64,000 nt of DNA. Source: Roseateles_B sp051857535. GTDB taxonomy: Bacteria > Pseudomonadota > Gammaproteobacteria > Burkholderiales > Burkholderiaceae_C. Position numbers and translations under genes: made by a program. The stretch is from positions 1-64,000 of the forward strand of contig NZ_JBPZGY010000016.1 of the NCBI RefSeq assembly GCF_051857535.1, read 5' to 3'. Positions 19,601 to 31,752 of this stretch are shown here, piece by piece (position 1 is the stretch's first letter; every line of letters starts with the position of its first letter). The notes below the pieces were generated by a model. The model was not told the origin of the DNA, did no database searches, and worked only from the letters and a program-made list of their open reading frames with translations.

Positions 19601-19813
19601 GCAACGGCGACCGCAGGCATGTCCGCGACGGTGGTGGGTGGCACGGTGCCCAACACCTTGACGCCGACTACCTCGGTGGTGAACTACACCTTCACGACGG
19701 CAAGCAGCGGCACCATCACGATCACCGTTCAGTCGCCCAGCGGCCTGCAGACCTTCTCGACCATCAATATCTTTGCTGGAGCCGCCCCAGGCGGTTATGT
19801 GGCCTGCCCCTGA
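16688..19813 (+). CDS. Large surface lipoprotein with bacterial Ig-like (Big_1-type) repeats
   Basis: A 1041-residue predicted lipoprotein. The lipobox LVAC gives Cys28, followed by a Gly/Ser linker. Four tandem repeats of about 100-107 residues span roughly 44-460. Each has the same skeleton: a beta-strand, VTAxLKDANGxxVPxQVVxFS, then ALTDxxGxAxVxL and GADTVxAxxxYxG. This fits invasin/intimin-type Big_1 domains. A more divergent Ig-like region follows. Near 790-812 there is an acidic loop (DLNGDNQYNSGEDYEDLGD) that could bind calcium, and then a Cys-containing C-terminal part. Its place between pilQ and aroK and its close spacing suggest co-transcription. Adhesion or surface display is inference; whether it reaches the outside is unknown. 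Confidence 0.8.
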   Translation: MRNYLQQHLGRWLMALLAMTMSLGLVACGGGGSAGSSLYPGANSAQLSVSLSGTTVSSTARVTVTATLRDANGVGVPNQVVNFSFGAGGLADLSVASALTDANGNAVAVLSPGSSGNSGADTVVATSTYSGTTLSANKAFQVLGAASGAASLTVTLSSPNVTGSSPASVTAVLKDANGAPVAGQVVNFSFGSGVGVLAQLSSTTALTDGNGSARVLLTAVSTDITGADTVVATVAYNGKALSDNRGFQVTATSTSTASLTVALSSNSLTSKSSITATASLKDANGVGIPNQVIAFSLGTTLAQLNQVQALTDANGNAVVVLTTSGTQPGADTLKASISYNTRILSSQVNFAVVGTSTSSASLVLSLSSATVTAGAPATVTAVLKDGSGVAIPGQVVSFSTQRGFGALSAVTALTDATGTAAVTLSPANATSTAADSVSATTTVGSQTVTSNSVGFQLTATVVGIQSFTSDVPSGSKLAANGSSIITVKLSGTVGSVPVQLALASQCAAQSPAKATLTPTTATTTTGTATFTYQDLGCGAKQTSDTLSLQVVGSTVNATLNLPLGAPSVAGITFVSASPSLLYLSTAGYPPTNSTVIFQVNDGNGAGLAGKTVKLSPTTTVGGLTVDGQTSTAGVLPVITKTTDSNGQVRVLVNSGTVPTPVAIRATYTSDDGTQVFSSVSANLSIAVGLPTQSRFSLSQLKLNIEGYDLDGTTNTYTAVVADRLGNPVPPTTVVNFVNTLGQVLTAPSTGASTSLSTVSANSITGGQRPPNWDGRVTTLAYAIGEESFLDLNGDNQYNSGEDYEDLGDPYMDPKFRGYYAADLQTIPYGGGTSTCFSAATAPFQRFDGTNGAVGSARPTVPSKPTTCSANWGKAFVRAAVQTVWSTSSARLTWGSSLPSGVYRPAAGSCPSARTVAYGYAATAAGTVQNKSVYDLSGTTLANAGTTGSLTFEVADANTNFYNPMAVGTVVSATATAGMSATVVGGTVPNTLTPTTSVVNYTFTTASSGTITITVQSPSGLQTFSTINIFAGAAPGGYVACP

Positions 19814-20399
19814 TCAAGCAACCTTGATCATCTCCCTCGTCGGCATGCCCGGCGGTGGCAAATCCACCGTCGGGCGCAGCCTTGCCAGACAGGCTGGCAT
19901 GCGCTTTGTCGATTCCGACACCGAGATCGAGAAGCAGTTGGGCGAAAGCATCCGCAGTTTCTTCGACCGAGAAGGCGAAGCCAGGTTCCGAGACATCGAG
20001 CAGGCGGTCATTGCCGACCTGCTGCAGCGTCCAGGTGACATGGTGCTGGCCACCGGTGGGGGGGCCGTGCTGCGGGAGGCCAACCGCCAGGCGCTTCGGC
20101 AGCATTCGACCGTGCTGTACCTGCGATCGACGCCAGAGGAGTTGTTCCGTCGGCTCCGCCACGACACGCAGCGCCCCTTGCTGCAGGTGAAGGATCCTCT
20201 GCAGAAGTTGCGTGAGCTCTATGTGCAGCGAGATCCCTGGTATCGCTCGACTGCTCACTACACCATCGAGGTGGGCCGGCCTTCCGTTGCGACCCTGGTC
20301 AATATGGTGCTGATGCAGCTGGAACTCGCTGGCCTGATTTCCTCGGAGCGGGTTGCCGCCACGGTGGGGGTCACACGTCCGGACGAGGCGCAAGCCTGA
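19797..20399 (+). CDS. aroK: Shikimate kinase
   Basis: A 200-residue P-loop kinase that phosphorylates shikimate at O3 in aromatic amino-acid synthesis. Walker A is GMPGGGKST (16-24). Shikimate-binding residues appear in DSDTEIEKQLGESIRSFFDREGE and GGGAVLRE, and the lid region in RDTQRPLL-like HDTQRPLL. The ATG at 19797 overlaps the end of the Ig-repeat lipoprotein gene by 17 nt. An upstream TTG at 19773 is less likely. It sits before aroB, the usual proteobacterial order. Confidence 0.93.
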   Translation: MWPAPDQATLIISLVGMPGGGKSTVGRSLARQAGMRFVDSDTEIEKQLGESIRSFFDREGEARFRDIEQAVIADLLQRPGDMVLATGGGAVLREANRQALRQHSTVLYLRSTPEELFRRLRHDTQRPLLQVKDPLQKLRELYVQRDPWYRSTAHYTIEVGRPSVATLVNMVLMQLELAGLISSERVAATVGVTRPDEAQA

Positions 20400-20451
20400 G
20401 ATCGGCACAGCCGAAGGCGGGGCGATGTGGTGGGCCGTACACTCGGTCGGT

Positions 20452-21585
20452 ATGAACGCCAATCCTTCCTGTCCTGCTGGTACTGGTACCGCCGCCGTGG
20501 ATCGCCGGCTGGTCCCCATCACCCTGGACGAACGCAGCTACGACATCCACATTGGCAGGGGCCTGCTGGCCGATGATAGGAGCTGGGACGGGCTGCCCAA
20601 GGCCCGTTGCGCACTGGTGGTCAGCAACGAGACTGTTGCACCGCTGTACCTGGAAGCGGTCACCGCGCGCCTGCGAGGGCGCTATGCGCAGGTCCTTTCC
20701 GTCGTACTGCCTGATGGCGAGGCGTACAAGGGCTGGGATGCCATCGAACGCATCGCTTCGACCTTGCTGCAGGCTGCGGCCGATCGAAAGACGGTCCTGT
20801 TTGCCCTGGGCGGCGGCGTGATCGGTGACATGACCGGATTTGCCGCCGCCATCTACATGCGTGGGGTACCCTTTGTGCAGATACCCACCACCTTGCTGGC
20901 TCAGGTGGATTCCTCTGTAGGTGGCAAGACGGCCATCAACCATGTCCTGGGCAAGAACATGCTCGGGGCGTTCTATCAGCCGCAGCGCGTCATTGCTGAC
21001 CTGGACACACTCAAGACCCTGCCGGACCGGGAGCTGTCCGCCGGACTGGCCGAAGTCATCAAGTACGGCCCTATTGCCGACGCCGAGTTCCTGTGCTGGC
21101 TTGAGCAACACGTCGACGCACTCCGAGCCCGGGACCCCGAGTCCCTGGCCCAGGCGGTGCAGCGCAGCTGCGAGATCAAGGCCTGGGTGGTCGGCCAGGA
21201 CGAGCGAGAGTCCGGCTTGCGCGCTATTCTCAATTTCGGCCATACCTTCGGGCACGCCATCGAGACCGGCCTGGGCTACGGTGAGTGGCTGCATGGTGAG
21301 GCCGTGGGCTGTGGCATGGTCATGGCCAGCGACCTGTCGGTCCGCATGGGGCTGATGCCTGCTGAGTTTCTTGCCCGCATGACCTCGCTCATCACAAGAG
21401 CCGGTCTGCCGGTGAAGGCGCCGGCCACCCTGGACGTGGACCGCTTCATGGCGCTCATGCGGGTGGACAAAAAGGCCGAGGACGGCGAGATCCGCTTTGT
21501 GCTGATTGAGCGCCTCGGGCGGGCCGTGATGCGAGGTGCCCCCGACGCCCTGGTCGCCGAGGTCATCCGCCAGCACTGCGCCTGA
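20452..21585 (+). CDS. aroB: 3-dehydroquinate synthase
   Basis: A 377-residue NAD- and metal-dependent enzyme that cyclises DAHP to 3-dehydroquinate, the second shikimate-pathway step. Seen are the NAD-binding GGGVIGDMTGFAA, the substrate-binding PTTLLAQVDSSVGGKTAIN, and metal ligands in AEVIKYG (Glu) and NFGHTFGHAIE (His). ATG 20452 gives a protein close to the family length; an in-frame ATG at 20425 is an alternative. It lies 52 nt after aroK, probably in the same operon. Confidence 0.95.
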   Translation: MNANPSCPAGTGTAAVDRRLVPITLDERSYDIHIGRGLLADDRSWDGLPKARCALVVSNETVAPLYLEAVTARLRGRYAQVLSVVLPDGEAYKGWDAIERIASTLLQAAADRKTVLFALGGGVIGDMTGFAAAIYMRGVPFVQIPTTLLAQVDSSVGGKTAINHVLGKNMLGAFYQPQRVIADLDTLKTLPDRELSAGLAEVIKYGPIADAEFLCWLEQHVDALRARDPESLAQAVQRSCEIKAWVVGQDERESGLRAILNFGHTFGHAIETGLGYGEWLHGEAVGCGMVMASDLSVRMGLMPAEFLARMTSLITRAGLPVKAPATLDVDRFMALMRVDKKAEDGEIRFVLIERLGRAVMRGAPDALVAEVIRQHCA

Positions 21586-21604
21586 ACCGGAAAGAGCGTT
21601 GCGC

Positions 21605-22735
21605 ATGTCATTGAAACCCTATGCCTGCCATGCCAACGCCTCTCGCGGTCGACGCTTCGCCGAGCCGGCCGCTCCCACGCGCAGCGAGTTCCAGCGCGAT
21701 CGCGACCGCATCGTTCACAGCTCTGCCTTTCGCCGCTTGGTCTACAAGACCCAGGTTTTCCTCAATCATGAGGGCGACCTGTTCCGCACCCGCCTGACGC
21801 ACTCGCTGGAGGTGGCTCAGCTGGGCCGCTCCATCGGACGCAGTCTGGGGCTGGATGAAGACCTCATTGAAACGGTGGCCCTGGCGCACGACCTGGGGCA
21901 TACGCCCTTCGGCCATGCGGGGCAGGATGTTCTGGACGACTGCATGAAGGCGCACGGCGGCTTTGAGCACAATCTCCAGAGCCTGCGGGTCGTGGATCAA
22001 CTCGAGCAGCGCTACCCAGCCTTCGACGGCTTGAACCTGACTTTCGAGAGTCGCGAGGGCATCCTCAAGCACTGTGCGCGGCGCAACGCCGAGCAGATCG
22101 AGGCTCGCGAGCCCGGCGGGATTGCCCAGCGCTTCCTGAATGGCGGGCAGCCCAGCCTCGAGGCTCAGCTTTGTAATCTGGCTGACGAGGTGGCCTACAA
22201 CGCGCACGACATCGACGACGGCGTGCGCTCGGGACTGCTGACGCTTGAGCAGTTGGAATCCGTGCCCCTGGTCCAGCACTACCTGAGGGAGACGCTCGCG
22301 GCCTACCCAGCCTTGCAAGGCAAGCGCCTGCTTTTCGAAACCATCCGGCGCATGCTGTCCCAGCAGGTCTACGACATCATCGATGCCAGCGAGGCCGCTT
22401 TGGTTGAGTACGCCCCCCACGATGTGCAGGCGGTTCGCCGCTCGCCGCCGCTGATCCGGTTCAGCCCGCCCATGCGCCAGGCCAGCACTGAACTCAAGCG
22501 CTTTCTCTTCGCCAATCTGTACCGGCATGCCCAGGTTCGTGAGACGCGCCAGCGCGCCGAAATCGTGCTGCGGGACCTGTTCGCGGCCTATCTGCAGGAT
22601 TGCCAGCACCTCCCCCCGGACTTTGCCGAGCAGGTGGACCATCCGCGAGCCTGCGCAGACTACATTGCTGGCATGACGGACCGCTTCGCCCTGAAGGAGC
22701 ACGAACGGCTCACAGGCCAGCGGCTTTTTGGCTAG
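21605..22735 (+). CDS. dgt: dGTP triphosphohydrolase-like HD-domain protein
   Basis: A 376-residue HD-superfamily enzyme that hydrolyses dNTPs to deoxynucleosides and triphosphate. The metal-binding residues are H66 (THSLEVAQ), H95-D96 (LAHDLGHTPFGH) and a C-terminal-half Asp in DEVAYNAHDIDDG. The length and the motif set match the type 2 dGTPase-like family, which lies downstream of aroB in many betaproteobacteria. The substrate range cannot be read from sequence. The gap to aroB is 19 nt. Confidence 0.9.
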   Translation: MSLKPYACHANASRGRRFAEPAAPTRSEFQRDRDRIVHSSAFRRLVYKTQVFLNHEGDLFRTRLTHSLEVAQLGRSIGRSLGLDEDLIETVALAHDLGHTPFGHAGQDVLDDCMKAHGGFEHNLQSLRVVDQLEQRYPAFDGLNLTFESREGILKHCARRNAEQIEAREPGGIAQRFLNGGQPSLEAQLCNLADEVAYNAHDIDDGVRSGLLTLEQLESVPLVQHYLRETLAAYPALQGKRLLFETIRRMLSQQVYDIIDASEAALVEYAPHDVQAVRRSPPLIRFSPPMRQASTELKRFLFANLYRHAQVRETRQRAEIVLRDLFAAYLQDCQHLPPDFAEQVDHPRACADYIAGMTDRFALKEHERLTGQRLFG

Positions 22736-22751
22736 GGCGGCATTTGTTGAA

Positions 22752-22764
22752 TAATTAGGGACAG
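22752..22764. repeat. Left REP-like inverted repeat flanking the transposase
   Basis: TAATTAGGGACAG lies 35 bp upstream of the transposase start. Its exact complement is found at 23491-23503, so the gene is bracketed by a 13-bp perfect inverted repeat. Confidence 0.75.
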
Positions 22765-22799
22765 ATTCATGCGGCCCTGTGGCTGCCAGGAGTGCCGGC

Positions 22800-23504
22800 A
22801 TGGCCCGACTGTCCCGCCTCGCGATCCCCGGCGAGGTTCACCATCTGATCCAACGCGGTCACGACCAGCAAGCCATCGTCCGTGACGATGAAGACCGCCG
22901 GGCCTTCATTGACGCCCTTCGCGAGTGTGCCGCCCTGCACAAGGTGGCCATCCACGCCTATGTGTTGATGGACAACCATCTGCACCTGCTTGCCACACCG
23001 CCCGCACCTGACAGCCTCAGTCGCATGATGCAGTCGCTGGGACGCCGCTACGTGGCCCGCTTCAATCGACGGCATGGGCGCAGCGGAGGGCTTTGGGAAG
23101 GGCGCTTCAGGGCCGCGCCTCTGGAGCCGGCCTGGTTGCTGTCGTGCATGCGCTACATCGAGCTCAATCCCGTGCGAGCCGGTTTGGTGGAGCGCCCCGA
23201 AAGCTACGCCTGGTCGAGTGCTGCTCACCATCTGGGTGCCGTGCGGGACCCGCTAGTGCACGACCATGCCGGCTTCTGGGCCATGGGCAACACCCCTTTT
23301 GAGCGTGACGCCAATTACCGGCGTTACATGGAGGAGGGCTGCAGTGCGGAGGAAATGCAGGCCTTGCTGGCTGCTGCCCTGCGAGGCTGGCCCCTGGGCT
23401 CGGCAGCCTTTCGCGCCCAACTGGCCAAGCAGACAGACCGACCTTTGGCGCCGCGGCCGCGCGGCCGTCCACGGCGCAAGCAATTTGAGACTGTCCCTAA
23501 TTAA
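22800..23504 (+). mobile_element. REP-associated tyrosine transposase (RAYT, IS200-like Y1 family)
   Basis: A 234-residue single-strand HUH transposase-like protein. The HUH pair is H60/H62 in DNHLHLLA and the probable catalytic tyrosine is Y119 in MRYIELNPVRAG. The typical RAYT segment RYVARFNRRHGRSGGLWEGRF is present in full. The C-terminus is basic (PRPRGRPRRKQ). It appears intact. The stop codon lies inside the right copy of the flanking inverted repeat. RAYTs are usually single-copy, domesticated genes that process REP sequences rather than classic IS. It interrupts the space between dgt and gltB. Confidence 0.88.
23491..23503. repeat. Right REP-like inverted repeat, overlapping the transposase stop
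   Basis: CTGTCCCTAATTA is the exact complement of the left copy. The transposase stop codon TAA (23502-23504) falls across its end. About 45 bp on, a second REP-type sequence of a different subtype follows. Confidence 0.75.
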
Positions 23505-23537
23505 ATTGGAGTGTGCACTCGAGAATCTTTATAAAAG

Positions 23538-23556
23538 AGTCTGACCCCATTTAATC
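23538..23556. repeat. Second REP-type sequence (GTCTGACCCC type)
   Basis: AGAGTCTGACCCCATTTAA, read on the other strand as AAATGGGGTCAGACTC. This motif is one I associate with RAYT genes in betaproteobacteria. It is a variant of the GGGACAG repeat that flanks the transposase, so two REP subtypes lie within 66 bp. Confidence 0.5.
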
Positions 23557-23674
23557 GTTCTTGTCCTGTAACGGCCCGGCGACTAATCTGCACGGCATTC
23601 CTCCCGCGCTGCAGCATTCGCGTAGCGCAGGCCCCCCAGGGCTGGAGCTACAGCCTTTTGAATGCGGAGTCGCC

Positions 23675-28453
<4,779 letters not shown>

Positions 28454-28470
28454 GAGATTAGGAGTACACA

Positions 28471-29946
28471 ATGGGAAAAGTCACCGGCTTCATGGAGTAC
28501 GAGCGCCTGGAGGAAGGCTACGAGCCCGTCCCGTCCCGGCTGAAGAACTACAAGGAGTTCGTCATCGCGCTGAACGCCGACCAGGCTAAGCAGCAGGGCG
28601 CGCGCTGCATGGACTGCGGCACGCCGTTCTGCAACAACGGCTGCCCGGTCAACAACGTCATTCCGGACTTCAACGACCTGGTGTACCGCGGCCAGACGCA
28701 GGATTGGCAGAACGCCATCACCATCCTGCACAGCACCAACAACTTCCCCGAGTTCACCGGTCGCATCTGCCCCGCGCCCTGCGAGGCCGCCTGCACGCTC
28801 AATGTGAATGACGACGCCGTGGGCATCAAGTCCATCGAGCACGCCATCATCGACCGCGCCTGGGCCGAGGGCTGGGTCAAGCCACAACCCGCTGCCACGA
28901 AGACGGGCAAGCGTGTCGCAGTCGTGGGCTCGGGGCCGGCCGGCCTGGCGGCGGCCCAGCAACTGGCCCGAGTGGGCCATGAGGTGACGGTCTTCGAGAA
29001 GAACGATCGCGTGGGCGGGCTGCTCCGCTATGGCATCCCCGACTTCAAGATGGAAAAGTCCCACATCGACCGTCGTGTGCAGCAGATGCAGGCCGAAGGC
29101 GTGGTCTTCCGCACCGGTGTGCTGGTGGCCAGCATGGGCGAGGACGCCAAGGTCACCAACTGGGCCAAGGAATCCGTCAGCGCGGAGGACCTCAAGGCGC
29201 AGTTCGATGCGGTGTTGCTTTGCGGCGGTGCCGAGCAGTCGCGCGACCTGCCGGTGCCGGGGCGCGACCTGGCGGGTGTCCATTTCGCGATGGAGTTCCT
29301 GCCTCAGCAGAACAAGGTCAATGCTGGCGACAAGCTCAAGGGGCAGCTGCGTGCCGATGGCAAGCACGTCATCGTGATCGGCGGGGGCGATACCGGCAGC
29401 GACTGTGTGGGCACCAGCAATCGCCACGGCGCCAAGAGCGTCACGCAGTTCGAGCTCATGCCCCGCCCGCCGGAGGAAGAGGACCGTCCGCTGACCTGGC
29501 CGTACTGGCCCTACAGGCTGCGCACCTCGTCCAGCCATGAGGAAGGCTGCGAGCGCGAGTTCGCCATCGCCACCAAGGAATTCCTGGGTGAGAAGGGCAA
29601 GGTCACCGGCGTCAAGACGGTGCGTGTCGAGTGGCAGGGCGGCAAGATGGTCGAGGTGCCGGGTTCCGAGCAGGTGCTGAAGGCGGACCTGGTGCTGCTG
29701 GCCATGGGCTTTGTCTCGCCGGTGTCACCGGTGCTGGAGGCCTTCGGCGTCAACAAGGACGCGCGCGGCAATGCCAAGGCCGGCACCGAGGCCCAGGGGG
29801 GCTATGCGACCAATGTCGACAAGGTCTTCGCAGCCGGCGACATGCGCCGTGGGCAGTCCTTGGTCGTCTGGGCCATCCGCGAGGGGCGCCAGGCGGCCCG
29901 CGCTGTGGACGAGTTCCTCATGGGTGCCAGCGTGCTGCCGCGCTGA
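28471..29946 (+). CDS. gltD: Glutamate synthase (NADPH), small subunit
   Basis: A 491-residue flavoprotein that oxidises NADPH and passes electrons to GltB. The N-terminus carries Cys motifs for 4Fe-4S clusters (CMDCGTPFCNNGCP and CPAPCEAAC). FAD binds at GSGPAGLAAAQQLA and NADPH at IGGGDTGSDCVG. The C-terminal AAGDMRRGQSLVVWAI completes the FAD site. It forms an operon with gltB, ended by the terminator at 29970. Confidence 0.97.
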   Translation: MGKVTGFMEYERLEEGYEPVPSRLKNYKEFVIALNADQAKQQGARCMDCGTPFCNNGCPVNNVIPDFNDLVYRGQTQDWQNAITILHSTNNFPEFTGRICPAPCEAACTLNVNDDAVGIKSIEHAIIDRAWAEGWVKPQPAATKTGKRVAVVGSGPAGLAAAQQLARVGHEVTVFEKNDRVGGLLRYGIPDFKMEKSHIDRRVQQMQAEGVVFRTGVLVASMGEDAKVTNWAKESVSAEDLKAQFDAVLLCGGAEQSRDLPVPGRDLAGVHFAMEFLPQQNKVNAGDKLKGQLRADGKHVIVIGGGDTGSDCVGTSNRHGAKSVTQFELMPRPPEEEDRPLTWPYWPYRLRTSSSHEEGCEREFAIATKEFLGEKGKVTGVKTVRVEWQGGKMVEVPGSEQVLKADLVLLAMGFVSPVSPVLEAFGVNKDARGNAKAGTEAQGGYATNVDKVFAAGDMRRGQSLVVWAIREGRQAARAVDEFLMGASVLPR

Positions 29947-29969
29947 GTCCCGCTCCTGTGCTGCGGCCA

Positions 29970-30002
29970 GGCCGCCCCGCGTGACGCGAGGGCGGCCTTT
30001 TT
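29970..30002 (+). terminator. Intrinsic terminator after gltD
   Basis: GGCCGCCC(C)GCG-TGAC-GCGAGGGCGGCC followed by TTTTT, a strong GC hairpin 24 nt after the gltD stop. Confidence 0.9.
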
Positions 30003-30079
30003 CCTTGTTGCGCTCCTTGATGTGCTCCTTGATTCGCCACTTGTAAGCACTCGGTTACAGGACTTCGCCACTCATCCGG

Positions 30080-30097
30080 GACCAGCGGCCGCTGGTC
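30080..30097. promoter_or_regulatory. Perfect 18-bp palindrome upstream of pilE
   Basis: GACCAGCGGCCGCTGGTC is fully self-complementary and lies about 126 bp upstream of the pilE start. Nearby at 30009-30032 a 12-nt unit (TGYGCTCCTTGA) occurs twice in tandem. Either could be a regulator site for the minor-pilin operon; no known site is recognised. Confidence 0.35.
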
Positions 30098-30222
30098 GGG
30101 CACTGTGGCGCCGCAGTGGAAAACGCCCCTGTGCTTTGTCTATGCTTCGCCCGACACTAGGCTCAGGTCCATGCTGCCGGCTTTGCAGGTGCGCATGGTG
30201 TCCGGATCAACTGCCTCAAACC

Positions 30223-30696
30223 ATGTCCTACGCACGCCTTTCTTCGCGCCGCCCCCAGGCCGGCTTCAGCCTGATGGAACTGATGATTGCCGTGGCCATC
30301 ATGGGGGTGCTGTTCGGCATTGCGCTGCCGTCCTACAAGGATTACGTCCGCCGCGGAGCAATTCCGGAAGCGACCGGAACCTTGTCGGACTATCGCATCA
30401 AGATGGAGCAGTACTACCAGGACAACCGGAACTACGGCACCGGCACGGCATGTGCCAATGCGGATCCGGCTCCTGCCTGGAGTGATTTCAGCCCGGCCGC
30501 CAAGCGCAGCTTCACCTACAGCTGCAAGCTGACGGACAAGGGCCAGGACTACGAAATCGTCGCGACCGGCGGGAGTTCGACCTCGGTGGCCGGGCATGTC
30601 TATGTGCTGACGTCCGGCGGCATGGCCACGCGAACCTTCAAAGGCACGGACGTCACAGGCAAGAACTGCTGGCTGGTCTCGGGGGACGAATGCTGA
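30223..30696 (+). CDS. pilE: Type IV pilin PilE-like (minor pilin)
   Basis: A 157-residue prepilin. A short basic leader is cleaved by PilD after Gly14, leaving FSLMELMIAVAIMGVLFGIALPSY with Glu5 in place. The C-terminal half has a Cys pair pattern (TYSCKL and GKNCWL) suited to a disulfide-bonded D-region. Its position before fimT-pilV-pilW-pilX-pilY1 indicates a minor, tip-complex pilin rather than the major PilA, though the major pilin cannot be excluded. fimT overlaps its end by 7 nt. Confidence 0.85.
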   Translation: MSYARLSSRRPQAGFSLMELMIAVAIMGVLFGIALPSYKDYVRRGAIPEATGTLSDYRIKMEQYYQDNRNYGTGTACANADPAPAWSDFSPAAKRSFTYSCKLTDKGQDYEIVATGGSSTSVAGHVYVLTSGGMATRTFKGTDVTGKNCWLVSGDEC

Positions 30697-31307
30697 CTCG
30701 CCGCTCGTCTGCCCGCACCGTGCTCGTGCGTGGCTACAGCCTGATCGAACTGGCGGTGACGCTGGTCGTCCTCGCGCTCGTGCTGGCATCCGTGGTGCCC
30801 AGCGCGGCCGAATGGATGCAGGACCTCCGCATGCGCGGCGTGGCCGAATCGCTGAAGACAGGTCTGGACCGGGCGCGCATGGAAGCGCTGAAAGGCAATC
30901 GCACCATGTCCTTCTGGCTGGTGACGGACGCCAAGTCCAAGGTCCCGGGGGCCGACTGCGAGTTGTCCGACATGGGCATGTCCTGGGTGGTGAGCGTCGA
31001 CAGCCCCAGCAAGGCTTGTAACGCCGCGCGGTCCACCACGGCAAAGCCGCGGCTGGCCTACCGCTCCGAGGTTTCCCAGGATGGCGCGCAGGTGACGGTC
31101 GAGGCGGTTGACGCCGACGGCAAGAAGGCCAATCAGGTGACCTTCAATGCCCTGGGGCAGGTCCAGGGCGTCGGAATGATCCGTCAGGTGACCGTTGCAC
31201 GCATCGGCGGGACGGGGCGCACCCTGCTCATCCTGGTGGAGCCGGGCGGCAGCGTCCGGACCTGCGATCCCAAGGTGAGCGCGGGCGATCCGCGCGCCTG
31301 CCCCTGA
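30690..31307 (+). CDS. fimT: Type IV minor pseudopilin FimT/GspH family
   Basis: A 205-residue prepilin with leader MLTRRSSARTVLVRG cut before YSLIELAVTLVVLALVLASVVP; Glu5 is present. A GspH/FimT-type domain follows (RMRGVAESLKTGLDRARMEALKGNRTMSF). Members of this family prime pilus assembly; some FimT proteins bind DNA during natural transformation. The start overlaps pilE, so translation is coupled. Confidence 0.85.
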   Translation: MLTRRSSARTVLVRGYSLIELAVTLVVLALVLASVVPSAAEWMQDLRMRGVAESLKTGLDRARMEALKGNRTMSFWLVTDAKSKVPGADCELSDMGMSWVVSVDSPSKACNAARSTTAKPRLAYRSEVSQDGAQVTVEAVDADGKKANQVTFNALGQVQGVGMIRQVTVARIGGTGRTLLILVEPGGSVRTCDPKVSAGDPRACP

Positions 31308-31326
31308 GCTGGGCCTGGAGCATGAC

Positions 31327-31752
31327 ATGAAGCCTCGTCAAATTTCCTCTACCAGCCGGCGAAGCCGTCGCGGCATTGCCTTGCTGGAGGCGCTGATTGG
31401 CATCCTGATCTTCGCTTTCGGCGTGCTGGGCCTGATGGGCCTGCAGGCTGCGATGACCAAGGCGCAATCGTCGGCCAAGTTCAGGGCCGATGCCGCCAAC
31501 CTGGCGTCGGACCTTTTCGGTCTCATCCAGACCGACAACCCCGCCATGATCAGCAAGTACGCGACCGCCTCGTGTGCCAGCTATGCACGTTGCAAGGACT
31601 GGCTCACCAAGGTGAGCACGACGCTGCCGGGCGATCTCGCTCCCGAGATCACCGTGGATGCGGGGCCTGGCAAGGTCGAGCTCCGCATTCGGTGGCAGCA
31701 GGGGACGGAATCCGAAAACCAGTACCGGACGAGCATGGTATGGCAACAATGA
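31327..31752 (+). CDS. pilV: Type IV minor pilin PilV
   Basis: A 141-residue prepilin with leader ending RRSRRG (Gly16) before IALLEALIGILIFAFGVLGLMGLQ, the PilV-type N-terminus with Glu5. The domain contains ATASCASYARCKDW, a probable disulfide pair. PilV, PilW and PilX form the initiating tip complex with PilY1. The 3' end overlaps pilW by 4 nt (ATGA). Confidence 0.87.
   Translation: MKPRQISSTSRRSRRGIALLEALIGILIFAFGVLGLMGLQAAMTKAQSSAKFRADAANLASDLFGLIQTDNPAMISKYATASCASYARCKDWLTKVSTTLPGDLAPEITVDAGPGKVELRIRWQQGTESENQYRTSMVWQQ

Noticed and set aside
22752..23556. Full insertion sequence at the transposase
   Set aside because: No target-site duplication or other IS ends are visible; RAYT genes are not classic IS elements.
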